Below are positions 16,821 through 25,141 of a stretch of 64,000 nt of DNA, piece after piece. Both the position numbers and the translations under genes were made by a program. This stretch comes from Mycoplana azooxidifex (GTDB lineage: Bacteria; Pseudomonadota; Alphaproteobacteria; Rhizobiales; Rhizobiaceae). A model generated the notes under the pieces. That model saw only the letters and a list, made by a program, of their open reading frames with translations. It was not told the origin of the DNA and ran no database searches. The stretch lies in contig NZ_JACIEE010000003.1 of assembly GCF_014196765.1 (NCBI RefSeq), positions 1 to 64,000 of the forward strand, given 5' to 3'. Positions within the stretch are counted from its first letter, which is position 1. Each line of letters opens with the position of its first letter.

Positions 16821-17603
16821 ATGAAGACTGCATTGAAGACGATCGCACTTGCCGCCGTCATCGGCTTTGCCGGCATCGGCGGCGCCATGGCCGAGCAGAT
16901 CAAGGTCGGCTTTGCCGCCGAGCCCTATCCGCCATTTGCCTCGCCCGACGCTTCGGGCAACTGGGAAGGCTGGGAAGTGGAGTTCATGAAGGCGATCTGC
17001 GCCGAGGCCAAGCTCGACTGCGTCGTCACCCCGGTCGCCTGGGACGGCATCATTCCGGCGCTGACCACGAACAAGATCGACATGATCGTCGGCTCGATGT
17101 CGATCACCCCGGAGCGCCTCAAGACGATCGACTTCTCCGACAAGTACTACAACACGCCGACGGGCATCATCGGCCCCAAGGGCGCCGCCTTCGACGCCAC
17201 GCCGGAGAGCCTTGCCGGCAAGACCATCGGCGTCCAGGTAGCCACCATCCACCAGTCCTACGCCGACAAGTATTTCGGCGGGGCCGGCGCGACGATCAAG
17301 GAATACCAGACCCAGGACGAAGCCAACAACGACCTGGCAGCCGGGCGCGTCGACGCCGTGCAGGCGGATGCGATCGCGCTCGACGCCTTCCTGCAGTCCG
17401 ACCAGGGCAAGGACTGCTGCGAGCACAAGGGCAACGTCAAGGACGATCCGGAAATCCTGGGCGCCGGCGTGGGCGTCGGCCTGCGCAAGGGCGAGACGGA
17501 ACTGAAGGACAAGATCAACGCCGCGATCAAGGCGATCCGCGCCAACGGCATCTATGACACCTTCTCCAAGAAGTACTTCGACTTCGACATCTACGGCGGT
17601 TGA
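16821..17603 (+). CDS. periplasmic amino-acid-binding protein (HisJ/ArtJ type)
   Basis: A 260-residue solute-binding protein. A Sec signal peptide (MKTALKTIALAAVIGFAGIGGAMA) ends near residue 24, followed by the mature start EQIKVGFAAEPYPPF, typical of cluster 3 amino-acid-binding proteins. The domains include WEGWEVEFMKAICAEAKLDC and the hinge-proximal MIVGSMSITPERLKTIDFS, where the Ser-x-x-x-x-Arg contacts the ligand alpha-carboxylate and amino groups. The family binds arginine, lysine, ornithine or histidine. It lies 31 bp after the ATPase gene. Confidence 0.93.
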   Translation: MKTALKTIALAAVIGFAGIGGAMAEQIKVGFAAEPYPPFASPDASGNWEGWEVEFMKAICAEAKLDCVVTPVAWDGIIPALTTNKIDMIVGSMSITPERLKTIDFSDKYYNTPTGIIGPKGAAFDATPESLAGKTIGVQVATIHQSYADKYFGGAGATIKEYQTQDEANNDLAAGRVDAVQADAIALDAFLQSDQGKDCCEHKGNVKDDPEILGAGVGVGLRKGETELKDKINAAIKAIRANGIYDTFSKKYFDFDIYGG

Positions 17604-17615
17604 TCGACGTCAGAC

Positions 17616-17638
17616 GGCCGGTGGCGATACCGCCGGCC
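17616..17638 (+). promoter_or_regulatory. intercistronic hairpin after the binding-protein gene
   Basis: GGCCGGTGG and CCGCCGGCC (one G-T pair) form a 9-bp stem with a 5-nt loop, 13 nt after the binding-protein stop. Such stems often stabilise the upstream part of ABC operon mRNA and give more binding protein than permease. Confidence 0.4.
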
Positions 17639-17664
17639 CATCTCCCCTTCAGGACTAGAGTGAC

Positions 17665-18396
17665 ATGGCTGCAGATCCCGCAACCCTGATCAACTGGGGC
17701 CTTCTGGCGCTCGAACCGCCCGGCTGGGGCGGCGTGCTGCTGGGCGGCCTCCTGAACTCGATCAAGATCGCGGTCGGCGGCTATGCGCTCGGCCTGGTGC
17801 TCGGAACCGGCGGCGCCTTCGGCAAGCTTTATGGCGGACCCGTGCTGAAGGATCTGCTCGAGGTCTATACCACCCTCGTCCGCGCCATTCCCGAGCTCGT
17901 GCTGATCCTGCTGCTCTACTATGCGGGAACGGATCTGCTCAACCAGCTGATGGCGGCGATGGGCTATGGCCCCGTCGACATCAGTGGGCTTGCCGCCGGC
18001 ATCTTCGTCATCGGTGTCGTACAGGGCGCCTATTCGACCGAGGTGCTGCGCGGCGCGATCAAGGCCGTGCCGGCCGGGCAGATCGAGGCTGCCCGCGCCT
18101 ACGGCATGTCGCCTGTGCAGATCATGCGCCGCATCACGCTGCCGGCCATGCTGCCGCATGCCATTCCCGGCCTTTCCAACCTCTGGCTCATCGCCACGAA
18201 GGACACGGCCCTTCTGGCCGTCGTCGGATTCAGCGAACTGACGCTGGTGACACGACAGGCGGCAGGCAGCACCAAGGCCTATCTTTTGTTCTTCTGCGCC
18301 GCCGGCGCGCTGTACCTGGCGTTGACGCTGGTCTCGAACGTGATCATCCGCATCATCGAAACCCGCGCCCGGCGCGGCATGGCGGCACCGGCATGA
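17665..18396 (+). CDS. polar amino acid ABC transporter permease (HisQ type)
   Basis: A 243-residue inner-membrane permease with about five helices. The EAA loop reads EAARAYGMSPVQIMRRITLPAML, the coupling helix that docks onto the ATPase. Early segments GVLLGGLLNSIKIAVGGYALGLV and LVRAIPELVLILLLYY are typical of HisQ/OccQ-type proteins. Its stop overlaps the start of the second permease (ATGA), so the two subunits are translationally coupled as a heterodimer. Confidence 0.93.
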   Translation: MAADPATLINWGLLALEPPGWGGVLLGGLLNSIKIAVGGYALGLVLGTGGAFGKLYGGPVLKDLLEVYTTLVRAIPELVLILLLYYAGTDLLNQLMAAMGYGPVDISGLAAGIFVIGVVQGAYSTEVLRGAIKAVPAGQIEAARAYGMSPVQIMRRITLPAMLPHAIPGLSNLWLIATKDTALLAVVGFSELTLVTRQAAGSTKAYLLFFCAAGALYLALTLVSNVIIRIIETRARRGMAAPA

Positions 18397-19217
18397 ACGG
18401 CGAGACAGGCACCATCGAGGCCACCGCCCTGACCGAGCTTCCGAGCGGAAGGGACTTTCTGAAGCCGCACCGGATCATCCTGCTGGCGGTCGCCGTGATC
18501 GCGGTCTTCTGCATGGCCTGGTTCATGCGCTGGGACTGGATACCCGAGTATGCCGGACGGCTTGCCCAGGGGGTCGGCGTCACCCTGCTGATGCTCTTCA
18601 GCACCTGCGTTCTCGGCTTCCTTTTCGCAGTCCCGCTCGGGCTCGCGCAGGTCACCGGCCCCTGGCCGCTGAAGCTGTTGGCAAAGACGTTCTGCACGAT
18701 CATCCGCGGCACACCGCTGCTCCTGCAGCTGTGGCTGCTCTACTATGGGCTGGGCTCGCTCTTTCCGCAGTTTCCCGCCATCAGGGAATCCTTCCTCTGG
18801 CCTTACCTGCGCGAGGCATGGCCCTACGGCGCCGCGGCGCTGACAATCTCCTTTGCCGCCTACGAGGGCGAGGTGATGCGCGGCGCCTTCGCCGGCGTTC
18901 CGGCCGGCGAGCTCGAGGCCGCACGGGCCTACGGCATGAGCCGGTGGAAGGTGTTCCGGCGCATCTGGCTGCCGCGCGCCGTCCATCGGGCACTGCCGAC
19001 GCTCAACGGCGAAACCGTGCTGCAGCTGAAATCGACACCACTGGTGGCGACGATCACCGTGATCGACGTCTATGCCGTCATCTCCAAGATCCGGCAGACG
19101 ACCTACCTTACATACGAGCCGCTGCTGTTGCTGGCGCTCATCTACCTTTGCCTGACGGCCATCCTCGTCGTGGCGTTCCGCACGCTCGAAAACAAGATTC
19201 CAACCCGTGGTGCCTGA
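18393..19217 (+). CDS. polar amino acid ABC transporter permease (HisM type)
   Basis: A 274-residue partner permease. It has a longer N-terminal cytoplasmic segment (about 25 residues), a first helix IILLAVAVIAVFCMAWF, the LIRGTPLLLQLWLLYYGLG-like stretch (IIRGTPLLLQ) and the EAA motif EAARAYGMSRWKVFRRIWLPRA. The extended N-terminus and sequence fit the HisM side of histidine/lysine/arginine/ornithine importers. It is co-transcribed with the amidohydrolase that begins 1 bp after its stop. Confidence 0.93.
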   Translation: MNGETGTIEATALTELPSGRDFLKPHRIILLAVAVIAVFCMAWFMRWDWIPEYAGRLAQGVGVTLLMLFSTCVLGFLFAVPLGLAQVTGPWPLKLLAKTFCTIIRGTPLLLQLWLLYYGLGSLFPQFPAIRESFLWPYLREAWPYGAAALTISFAAYEGEVMRGAFAGVPAGELEAARAYGMSRWKVFRRIWLPRAVHRALPTLNGETVLQLKSTPLVATITVIDVYAVISKIRQTTYLTYEPLLLLALIYLCLTAILVVAFRTLENKIPTRGA

Positions 19218-19218
19218 C

Positions 19219-20388
19219 ATGAACGTACGTGCTGCCCTCACCAATGCGATGCCGGAGCTGACCGCAATCCGCCAGGACCTGCACGCCCATCCGGAACTGG
19301 GGCTCGAGGAGGTGCGCACGTCGGAGCTGATCGCCCGCCACCTCGAGAGTTACGGCTACAAGGTGACGCGCGGCCTCGCCAAGACCGGGCTCGTGGCGAC
19401 GCTTTCGAACGGCACCGGCCGGCGTTCCGTCGGCATCCGCGCCGACATCGATGCCTTGCCGATCCTGGAGGAGACCGGCTTGCCCTATGCCAGCAAGACA
19501 CCGGGCCTGATGCACGCCTGCGGCCATGACGGGCACACCACGATGCTCCTGGGTGCGGCGCGTGCCATTGCCGAGCGGCGGAACTTCGACGGCACCGTCC
19601 ACCTGATTTTCCAGCCGGCCGAGGAGAACTTCGGAGGCGCCAGGATCATGGTCGAGGAGGGGCTGTTCGACCGCTTCCCCTGCGACGCCGTCTTCGCGCT
19701 TCACAACGAGCCGGCGCTGCCCTTCGGCCAGTTCTACTTCCGCGAGGGAGCGATCATGGCCGCCGTCGACGAGGCAACCATCACGGTCAACGGCCGCGGC
19801 GGCCACGGCGCCGAGCCGCAGGAAACGGCAGACCCGATCGTCGCCGGCGCCTCGATCGTGATGGCCTTGCAGACGATCGTTTCCCGCAACATCCATCCGC
19901 TCGATCCGACCGTCGTCACCGTCGGCTCCTTCCACGGCGGAACGGCCAGCAACATCATTCCGGGGCGTGCCGAAATCGTCGTCGGCATCCGCTCCTTCGA
20001 TGCTGACGTGCGCGACGAGCTGGAACGGCGCATACGCCTGATTGCCGAGCGCCAGGCGGAGAGCTACGCGATGACCGCCACCGTCGACTACCTGCGCAGC
20101 TACGACGCTACCATCAACCACAAGCACGAGACTGATCTTCTGCGGGACATTGCCATTCGATTTGCGGGTGCGGAGAAGGTGATGGACCTCCCTCGCCCCT
20201 TCATGGGCAGCGAGGATTTCGCCTATATGCTGAAGGAGCGCCCCGGCAGTTACTTCTTCCTCGGCGCGAAGACCTCCGAAAGTGACCCGCAGCTCCACCA
20301 TCCGGGTTACAATTTCAACGACGATCTGCTGCCGGTCGGCGCCGCCTTCTGGACGGAAGTGGCCGAAAGCTATCTGAAGCCGGCCTGA
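19219..20388 (+). CDS. M20-family amidohydrolase (HipO/IAA-amino-acid hydrolase-like)
   Basis: A 389-residue metallohydrolase. The metal and catalytic motifs are HAHPELGLEE, DIDALPI, HACGHDGH, PAEE and the terminal HHPGYNFND. The dimerisation domain (about 185-295) contains GRGGHGAEPQ. Relatives cleave the acyl-amide bond of N-acyl amino acids, hippurate or auxin conjugates. As the last gene of the importer operon it probably acts on the imported compound, for example removing an acyl group from an arginine derivative. The ATG at 19219 is preferred; in-frame GTG codons at 19207 and 19210 overlap the permease gene. Confidence 0.9.
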   Translation: MNVRAALTNAMPELTAIRQDLHAHPELGLEEVRTSELIARHLESYGYKVTRGLAKTGLVATLSNGTGRRSVGIRADIDALPILEETGLPYASKTPGLMHACGHDGHTTMLLGAARAIAERRNFDGTVHLIFQPAEENFGGARIMVEEGLFDRFPCDAVFALHNEPALPFGQFYFREGAIMAAVDEATITVNGRGGHGAEPQETADPIVAGASIVMALQTIVSRNIHPLDPTVVTVGSFHGGTASNIIPGRAEIVVGIRSFDADVRDELERRIRLIAERQAESYAMTATVDYLRSYDATINHKHETDLLRDIAIRFAGAEKVMDLPRPFMGSEDFAYMLKERPGSYFFLGAKTSESDPQLHHPGYNFNDDLLPVGAAFWTEVAESYLKPA

Positions 20389-20539
20389 ACCGAATCACCG
20401 TTCGCGCCGTAGCAGCGGGCCATTAACAAAATGTGACGTTTTTTCGGCAGGGGCCCTTAACACACAGGCCCCGCGCCCCATATGATATTTTCGCATGCAC
20501 GAGGATGTCCGATGTTACCCGCAATCAGAGGACCTCAAG

Positions 20540-20782
20540 ATGAAGACATTCGTTGTATCGATCGCTGTCGTGGCCGTTGCGGCCTCTAGTGCATTCGCAG
20601 CCCTTGGAAATTTTGACCGCGCAAGGTTCGGCGATCCGATCGTTGCGTCCAATGAGAGCATGATCGACCAGACCGTCACCGGTTCTGTCGAGCCACAGAT
20701 CTGCAAGTTCGGCGTCAAGACGGTTCGGCGTTGCGTCGATCCTTCTGCCAGGCCGACCGAAGAGGGCATCCGCAAGGACTAG
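20540..20782 (+). CDS. small exported protein
   Basis: An 80-residue protein with a signal peptide (MKTFVVSIAVVAVAASSAFA) and a mature part of about 60 residues containing the phrase DQTVTGSVEPQ and two Cys (QICKFGVKTVRRCVD) that could form a disulfide. GAGG precedes the ATG. It is followed 311 bp later by another small exported two-Cys protein in the same orientation. No family recognised; the periplasm is the probable location. Confidence 0.6.
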   Translation: MKTFVVSIAVVAVAASSAFAALGNFDRARFGDPIVASNESMIDQTVTGSVEPQICKFGVKTVRRCVDPSARPTEEGIRKD

Positions 20783-21093
20783 CCCGAAGCATCGATGCCC
20801 CCAATGACCGCCCATGCGGCGGGCGGTCAGGCGGGGAGCGTCCCATCGCGGCACCAATGCCGCTCCCGAAGACATATCCGGACGAACGGCGTGGCAACGT
20901 CGAGGATGGCGGCTGACTGCGCCTGCGCTCCCGGAGCGCCGCGCGCGGCTCGTCTGCGGATGCCGCAGGCGGCTTGCGCCCATCGCACTCGGACTATTTA
21001 TATTAGCAACTATTAAAATATAGAGATCGCCTCCCATATATGGCGTTGGGCTTGAGGATCGCGTGGAACTTCCATTGATCCGAGGATATCGAC
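20783..21093. other. 311-bp intergenic region
   Basis: No gene is supported here. The last 110 bp are AT-rich (TATTTATATTAGC...ATTAAAATATAGAG, about 20994-21023), the usual mark of a promoter region for the following small gene, but -35 and -10 boxes cannot be assigned with confidence. Confidence 0.5.
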
Positions 21094-21312
21094 ATGAGAG
21101 CGCTTGTCCTTTCCGCCGCCATCCTGGCCGTGTCGGCCATGACGGCGATCGCATTCCCGGCCAGTTTCGGCCTGCCCCATTTCGTCCGGGTCGACCAATG
21201 GCCGGATGCCAGCGTCTTCGAACCCTTGACGCAGATGCAAGCCAGACCGAGGGCGTGCCGGGCCATTGCGCCGACCGACGGGCGTTGCCGCCTTCCGGAG
21301 GCGCAGAAATAG
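21094..21312 (+). CDS. small exported protein
   Basis: A 72-residue protein with a signal peptide (MRALVLSAAILAVSAMTAIA) and a short mature part with two Cys (RPRACRAIAPTDGRCRLPE). A GAGG site sits before the ATG. The plan (signal, short body, C-terminal Cys pair) resembles that of the 80-residue protein just upstream, but sequence identity is low. Function unknown. Confidence 0.55.
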   Translation: MRALVLSAAILAVSAMTAIAFPASFGLPHFVRVDQWPDASVFEPLTQMQARPRACRAIAPTDGRCRLPEAQK

Positions 21313-21664
21313 CCGCACGCCGGCGGCTGCCAATTCGATCTCTTCGCGTCCGCCGCGGCTTTGCGGCGGCCTGCGCGCGGGCTGACGCCTCACCTTAGGT
21401 AAACCTCTTCAACCGAATACAACCTATTAGAGAGTATTAATTTAAGGTTCGCTCAAGCTTCATCGTTTAGAACTCTCCCTGCCAGCATACGGGACCGCCG
21501 GAAGACAGGAACAGGACCGCACCCTCCCTGAATTTCGCGCGGCCCGTATGTGGCACAGCGCCGCCCCGTAGCGCTTTCGTCTTTCCTCCCCGCCTCTGCT
21601 TTGTTACAGCCGACCGCGATGTCCGCGGTGGCGGACCGACGTTTGCACAGAAGCGGAGACGGGA
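21313..21664. other. 352-bp intergenic region before chorismate mutase
   Basis: No gene is supported. An AT-rich stretch (CTATTAGAGAGTATTAATTT, about 21424-21443) and a small hairpin, GTCCGC-GGTG-GCGGAC at 21621-21636, lie in it. The hairpin could be part of the chorismate mutase leader. Confidence 0.4.
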
Positions 21665-21961
21665 ATGTCCGAAAAAGCAGCCGAATGCCGGACCATGGCG
21701 GAAATTCGCGACAACATCGACCGGATCGACCAGGCGCTGATGGCGCTTTTCGCGGAACGCTGGACCTTTATCGGTCGCGCCGCCGAGATCAAGGCCGAGC
21801 TAGGCCTGAAGGCAGACATTCCCACGCGCGTCGAAGAGGTTCGCAACAACGCCCGCGAGAACGCGCAGGCGCACGGCCTCGACGGCGACTTCTACGACGA
21901 CCTCTGGGCGCAGCTTATCCGCCATTCGATCGAGCATGAGGAAAAGACGCTCGGCAAGTAG
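21665..21961 (+). CDS. chorismate mutase, AroQ type
   Basis: A 98-residue stand-alone AroQ-fold mutase that converts chorismate to prephenate for phenylalanine and tyrosine. The first helix IRDNIDRIDQALMALFAERW carries the usual Arg and acidic residues, followed by KAELGLKADIPTRVEEV and the C-terminal helix YDDLWAQLIRHSIEHEE. GGAG lies before the ATG. It has no signal peptide, so it is cytoplasmic. Length is normal for a monofunctional mutase. It is convergent with galE. Confidence 0.92.
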   Translation: MSEKAAECRTMAEIRDNIDRIDQALMALFAERWTFIGRAAEIKAELGLKADIPTRVEEVRNNARENAQAHGLDGDFYDDLWAQLIRHSIEHEEKTLGK

Positions 21962-22012
21962 CGCCGCCGACAGGCACTGGGCGGTGGGTGGCGCGACGCT
22001 CCCGCCACCGAG

Positions 22013-22105
22013 GCATGTCGCGCAAAAGTGTGCAGCGGTTTTGCGGCCAAAAAAGAAAACTCAAGCGCGTTTAACCGAATCCGAAGGATCGCGACGCGCT
22101 TGAGT
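22013..22105 (-). repeat. rhizobial intergenic mosaic repeat, copy A
   Basis: Read on the minus strand it has a GCGTCGCGATCCTTCGGATTCG-like head and a tail reading CGCAAAACCGCTGCACACTTTTGCGCGACATGC. The tail matches copies at 54192-54292 and 58616-58716 almost base for base. It fills the gap between the chorismate mutase and galE stop codons. It resembles the RIME class of rhizobial intergenic elements. Confidence 0.65.
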
Positions 22106-22112
22106 ACCGTTG

Positions 22113-23105
22113 TCAGACCTGGTTGCGGCGACCGAGATGGTTCTCCCAATCGAGCGCGGTGCGCACGATGAAGGCGAGATCGTCGTATTGCGGCTGCCAG
22201 TTCAATTCCTTCATCGCCACGGACGGGTTGGCGACGATCGAGACGGCGTCGCCCGGCCGACGCCCGGCGAAATGCACGGGGAAATCGGCGCCGGAGACTT
22301 CCTTGACCCGGTTCAGCACCTCCAGCACCGAGAAACCCCGGCCGTAGCCGCAATTGGCGACGATCGAGCCGCCGCCTGCGCGCATGCGCCCGAGCGCCTT
22401 CAGATGTGCATTGGCGAGATCGGAGACATGGATGTAGTCGCGCACGCAGGTGCCGTCGGGCGTCGCATAGTCGGTGCCGTAGACGTCCATGCCCTGCCGC
22501 TTTCCAAGCGCTGCTTCCGAGGCGACCTTGATCAGGTGCGTCGCCCCCCTGGTCGACTGGCCCGTGCGCCCGCCCGGATCAGCGCCGGCGACGTTGAAGT
22601 AGCGAAGGGCGGTATAGGCGAAGTCGTGGGCCAGTGCCGTGTCCCGAAGCATGATCTCCGTCATCAGCTTCGACGAGCCATAGGGTGATTCCGGGCTCAA
22701 CGGAGTGGTTTCCTCGACCGGATCGGCCGTCTGCGGCGTGCCGTAGACGGCGGCGGTGGAGGAGAAGACGAAGTGCGGCACCTTCGCCTCGACGGCGGCT
22801 GCGATCAGCGCGCGCGACTTGACCGTGTTGTTGTCGTAGTAGCTCAGCGGATCGGAGACCGATTCCGGCACAACGACCGAGCCGGCGAAATGGATGATCG
22901 CGTCGATGGCATTCTCGGCGAAGATCTGCCTCAGCAATTCGCGGTCGGCGATGTCGCCCTCGTAGAAGCGGGCCTCCGGCGCAATCGCCCAGCGAAAGCC
23001 GGTGGACAGGCGATCGACGACGACGACCTCCTCCCCGGCATCATGAAGCGCCCAGACCATGTGCGAGCCGATGTAGCCCGCCCCGCCCGTCACCAATACT
23101 GCCAT
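22113..23105 (-). CDS. galE: UDP-glucose 4-epimerase
   Basis: A 330-residue extended short-chain dehydrogenase that interconverts UDP-glucose and UDP-galactose, supplying galactose for exopolysaccharide and lipopolysaccharide (ExoB in Sinorhizobium). The Rossmann motif VTGGAGYIGSH is at the N-terminus, with the catalytic Ser in FSSTAAVYG and Tyr-x3-Lys in PYGSSKLM. The N-terminal MAVLVTGG start is preceded by GGAGAG; the frame extends 16 codons further without support. Nearby genes do not form a sugar cluster. Confidence 0.95.
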   Translation of the reverse strand: MAVLVTGGAGYIGSHMVWALHDAGEEVVVVDRLSTGFRWAIAPEARFYEGDIADRELLRQIFAENAIDAIIHFAGSVVVPESVSDPLSYYDNNTVKSRALIAAAVEAKVPHFVFSSTAAVYGTPQTADPVEETTPLSPESPYGSSKLMTEIMLRDTALAHDFAYTALRYFNVAGADPGGRTGQSTRGATHLIKVASEAALGKRQGMDVYGTDYATPDGTCVRDYIHVSDLANAHLKALGRMRAGGGSIVANCGYGRGFSVLEVLNRVKEVSGADFPVHFAGRRPGDAVSIVANPSVAMKELNWQPQYDDLAFIVRTALDWENHLGRRNQV

Positions 23106-23173
23106 CGTTCTCTCCGAATCTGTTTTGTCCGCCGCATAAGACGGTGATGGCATCGAAAACGCAAATGTGGCGA

Positions 23174-24340
23174 TCAGAGGGCGGCGATGTAGCGCGACAG
23201 CCGTCCTGCCGCTTCCTCCACCTGCGCCGTGTCGCGCAGGAAGCAGGCCCGCAGGAAAAGCGACCCGCCCTCGCCGAACGCCGTGCCGGGGGCAAGGCCC
23301 ACGCCCGTCTTGTCGACGATGTCCATTGCAGCCTGCCGCGCGTCCGTAACGCCGTCGATCTTGAGGAAGGCGTAGATCGCGCCGTCCGGCTTCAGCGTCT
23401 CCACCCGGTTAGTGGCGATCAACGCATCGCAGAGCAGGTCGCGGTTGTGGGCCGCTTTGTCGATATTGGCCTGGACGAAGGCGTCGCCCTCATCGAGGGC
23501 GGCAATCGCCCCCTTCTGCATGAACTGGGCGACGCCCGAGGTCGAGTACTGCACCAGGTTCTCGAGCACCTGGCCCATCTGCGGCGGCGCCACGATCCAG
23601 CCGACGCGCCACCCCGTCATCGACCAGTTCTTCGAGAAGGAATTGACGAAGACGATGCGGTCACCGTCCTCCATGACGTCGAGGAAGGATGGCGCCCTGC
23701 CGCCGGCATAGAAATAGCGCGCATAGATCTCGTCGGCCATGATCCACAGGCCGCGCCGGCGGGCGATCTCCAGCAGCGCGCGCAGGTCTTCCCGGGTCGC
23801 CGTCCATCCGGTCGGGTTGGACGGCGTGTTGACGAAGAGCACCCGGGTGCGCGGCGTGATCGCGGCTTCGAGGCGATCGAGGTCCAGCCGCCAGCGACCG
23901 TCGGCGAACTGCAGCGGCACGGCGAGCGGGCGCACGCCGGCAATCTCGGCGGCGGCGGCCAGGTTCGGCCAGGCCGGCGTCAGGTAGACGATGTCGTCGC
24001 CCGGCGAGGCCAGTGCCTGCAGCGCGAGCTGGATCGCCTGCATGCCGGAGCCGACGACGTAGAAATGCTCGGGCGACAGCGTGTGGCCGAAGTGGCGCTC
24101 GTAGTAGCGCGACAGCGCCTGCCGCAGGTCCGGTATCCCGCGCTGCCAGGTGTAGAAGGTCTCGCCGGCCTTCAGGGCCGCCATCGCCGCATCCGAAATG
24201 AATTGGGGCGTCGGCAGGTCTCCCTCGCCGACCCAGAGCGGGATCAGCCCGTCCCGGCCGCGCGCATAGTTGACCAGTTCGACGATACCGCTTTCCGGCG
24301 CATTCAGCGCACGCGGGCTCAATTGGCCGAGAATATCCAT
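23174..24340 (-). CDS. class I/II pyridoxal-phosphate aminotransferase
   Basis: A 388-residue fold-type I transaminase. Motifs are VNTPSNPTGWTAT, MADEIYARYFY and the PLP lysine in NSFSKNWSMTGWRVGW. Its amino substrate is not clear. It sits one gene from a chorismate mutase, which would suit an aromatic aminotransferase acting on phenylpyruvate or prephenate, but orientation differs and galE lies between, so this is only a hint. The start MDILGQLSPRAL is preceded by GGAG. It is distinct from the AruH-like enzyme at 13058. Confidence 0.88.
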   Translation of the reverse strand: MDILGQLSPRALNAPESGIVELVNYARGRDGLIPLWVGEGDLPTPQFISDAAMAALKAGETFYTWQRGIPDLRQALSRYYERHFGHTLSPEHFYVVGSGMQAIQLALQALASPGDDIVYLTPAWPNLAAAAEIAGVRPLAVPLQFADGRWRLDLDRLEAAITPRTRVLFVNTPSNPTGWTATREDLRALLEIARRRGLWIMADEIYARYFYAGGRAPSFLDVMEDGDRIVFVNSFSKNWSMTGWRVGWIVAPPQMGQVLENLVQYSTSGVAQFMQKGAIAALDEGDAFVQANIDKAAHNRDLLCDALIATNRVETLKPDGAIYAFLKIDGVTDARQAAMDIVDKTGVGLAPGTAFGEGGSLFLRACFLRDTAQVEEAAGRLSRYIAAL

Positions 24341-24507
24341 CGTGTCTCCGTCAGGACAATGGCCGTGCCGGCAACGGCGCGACATCCATTGGGGCAACCC
24401 TTAGCGGGATTCGATTGCCCGATCACGCCAGTTTCTCTGACCGTCTGATCGATTTCGGTGATGGAAGGAAGCGGCCCCGGCTGCGATCACCGGGGCCTGG
24501 CGGGATA

Positions 24508-24939
24508 TCAGACGGTGGGACGTGCCTTCAGGAGGTCGCGGATTTCCGCCAGCAGCGCCACGTCTTCCGGCGGCGGTGCTGCCTCGGCAGCCTTTTCCTT
24601 CTCGACGCTGATGCGGATACGGTTCACGGCCTTGACCATCAAGAAGATGATCCATGCCAGGATGATGAAGTTGATGGCCACGGTGATGAAGTTGCCATAG
24701 GCCAGGACCGCCCCCTGCTCGCGCGCGGCGGCCAGCGAGTTGGCCGTAACGTTGGAGGAAAGCGGCAGGAAATAGTTCGAGAAGTCGAAACCGCCGCCTG
24801 TCAGCGCACCGACGATCGGCATGACAAGATCATTGACGACCGACTCGACGATCCGGCTGAAGGCCGCGCCGATGATCACGCCGACGGCGAGATCCATCAC
24901 ATTGCCGCGAGCGATAAACTCCTTGAATTCCTTGAGCAT
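24508..24939 (-). CDS. mscL: large-conductance mechanosensitive channel
   Basis: MscL, 143 aa, a homopentameric inner-membrane channel that opens under membrane tension to release solutes on osmotic downshock. The amphipathic N-terminus [27 protein letters not shown] and pore helix are canonical. The second helix is [24 protein letters not shown], and the C-terminal bundle is [15 protein letters not shown]. The start is preceded by AGGAGAAGGGC. It stands alone, diverging from the symporter-kinase gene. Confidence 0.97.
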   Translation of the reverse strand: MLKEFKEFIARGNVMDLAVGVIIGAAFSRIVESVVNDLVMPIVGALTGGGFDFSNYFLPLSSNVTANSLAAAREQGAVLAYGNFITVAINFIILAWIIFLMVKAVNRIRISVEKEKAAEAAPPPEDVALLAEIRDLLKARPTV

Positions 24940-25141
24940 GCCCTTCTCCTCTTGCTGCGTGACAGTGGCAGCGTAATTTAGATTGCCTATAGATGGAACC
25001 ACGCGGCTGCGTTCCTCCACACACTGCAAGCAACTTTCCGCTATGGGACTTAAGTCAAGGCCCGCGCCGATTTTCTTTGCTGTTTTAATGGCCTATGGTG
25101 CTTTCGGCGGACGGGAGGGTCCGTCGTTTTCCGGAGGACGC

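Noticed and set aside
23144-24448. 434-codon plus-strand frame across the aminotransferase gene
   Set aside because: Antisense shadow; the aminotransferase shows a full set of PLP motifs.
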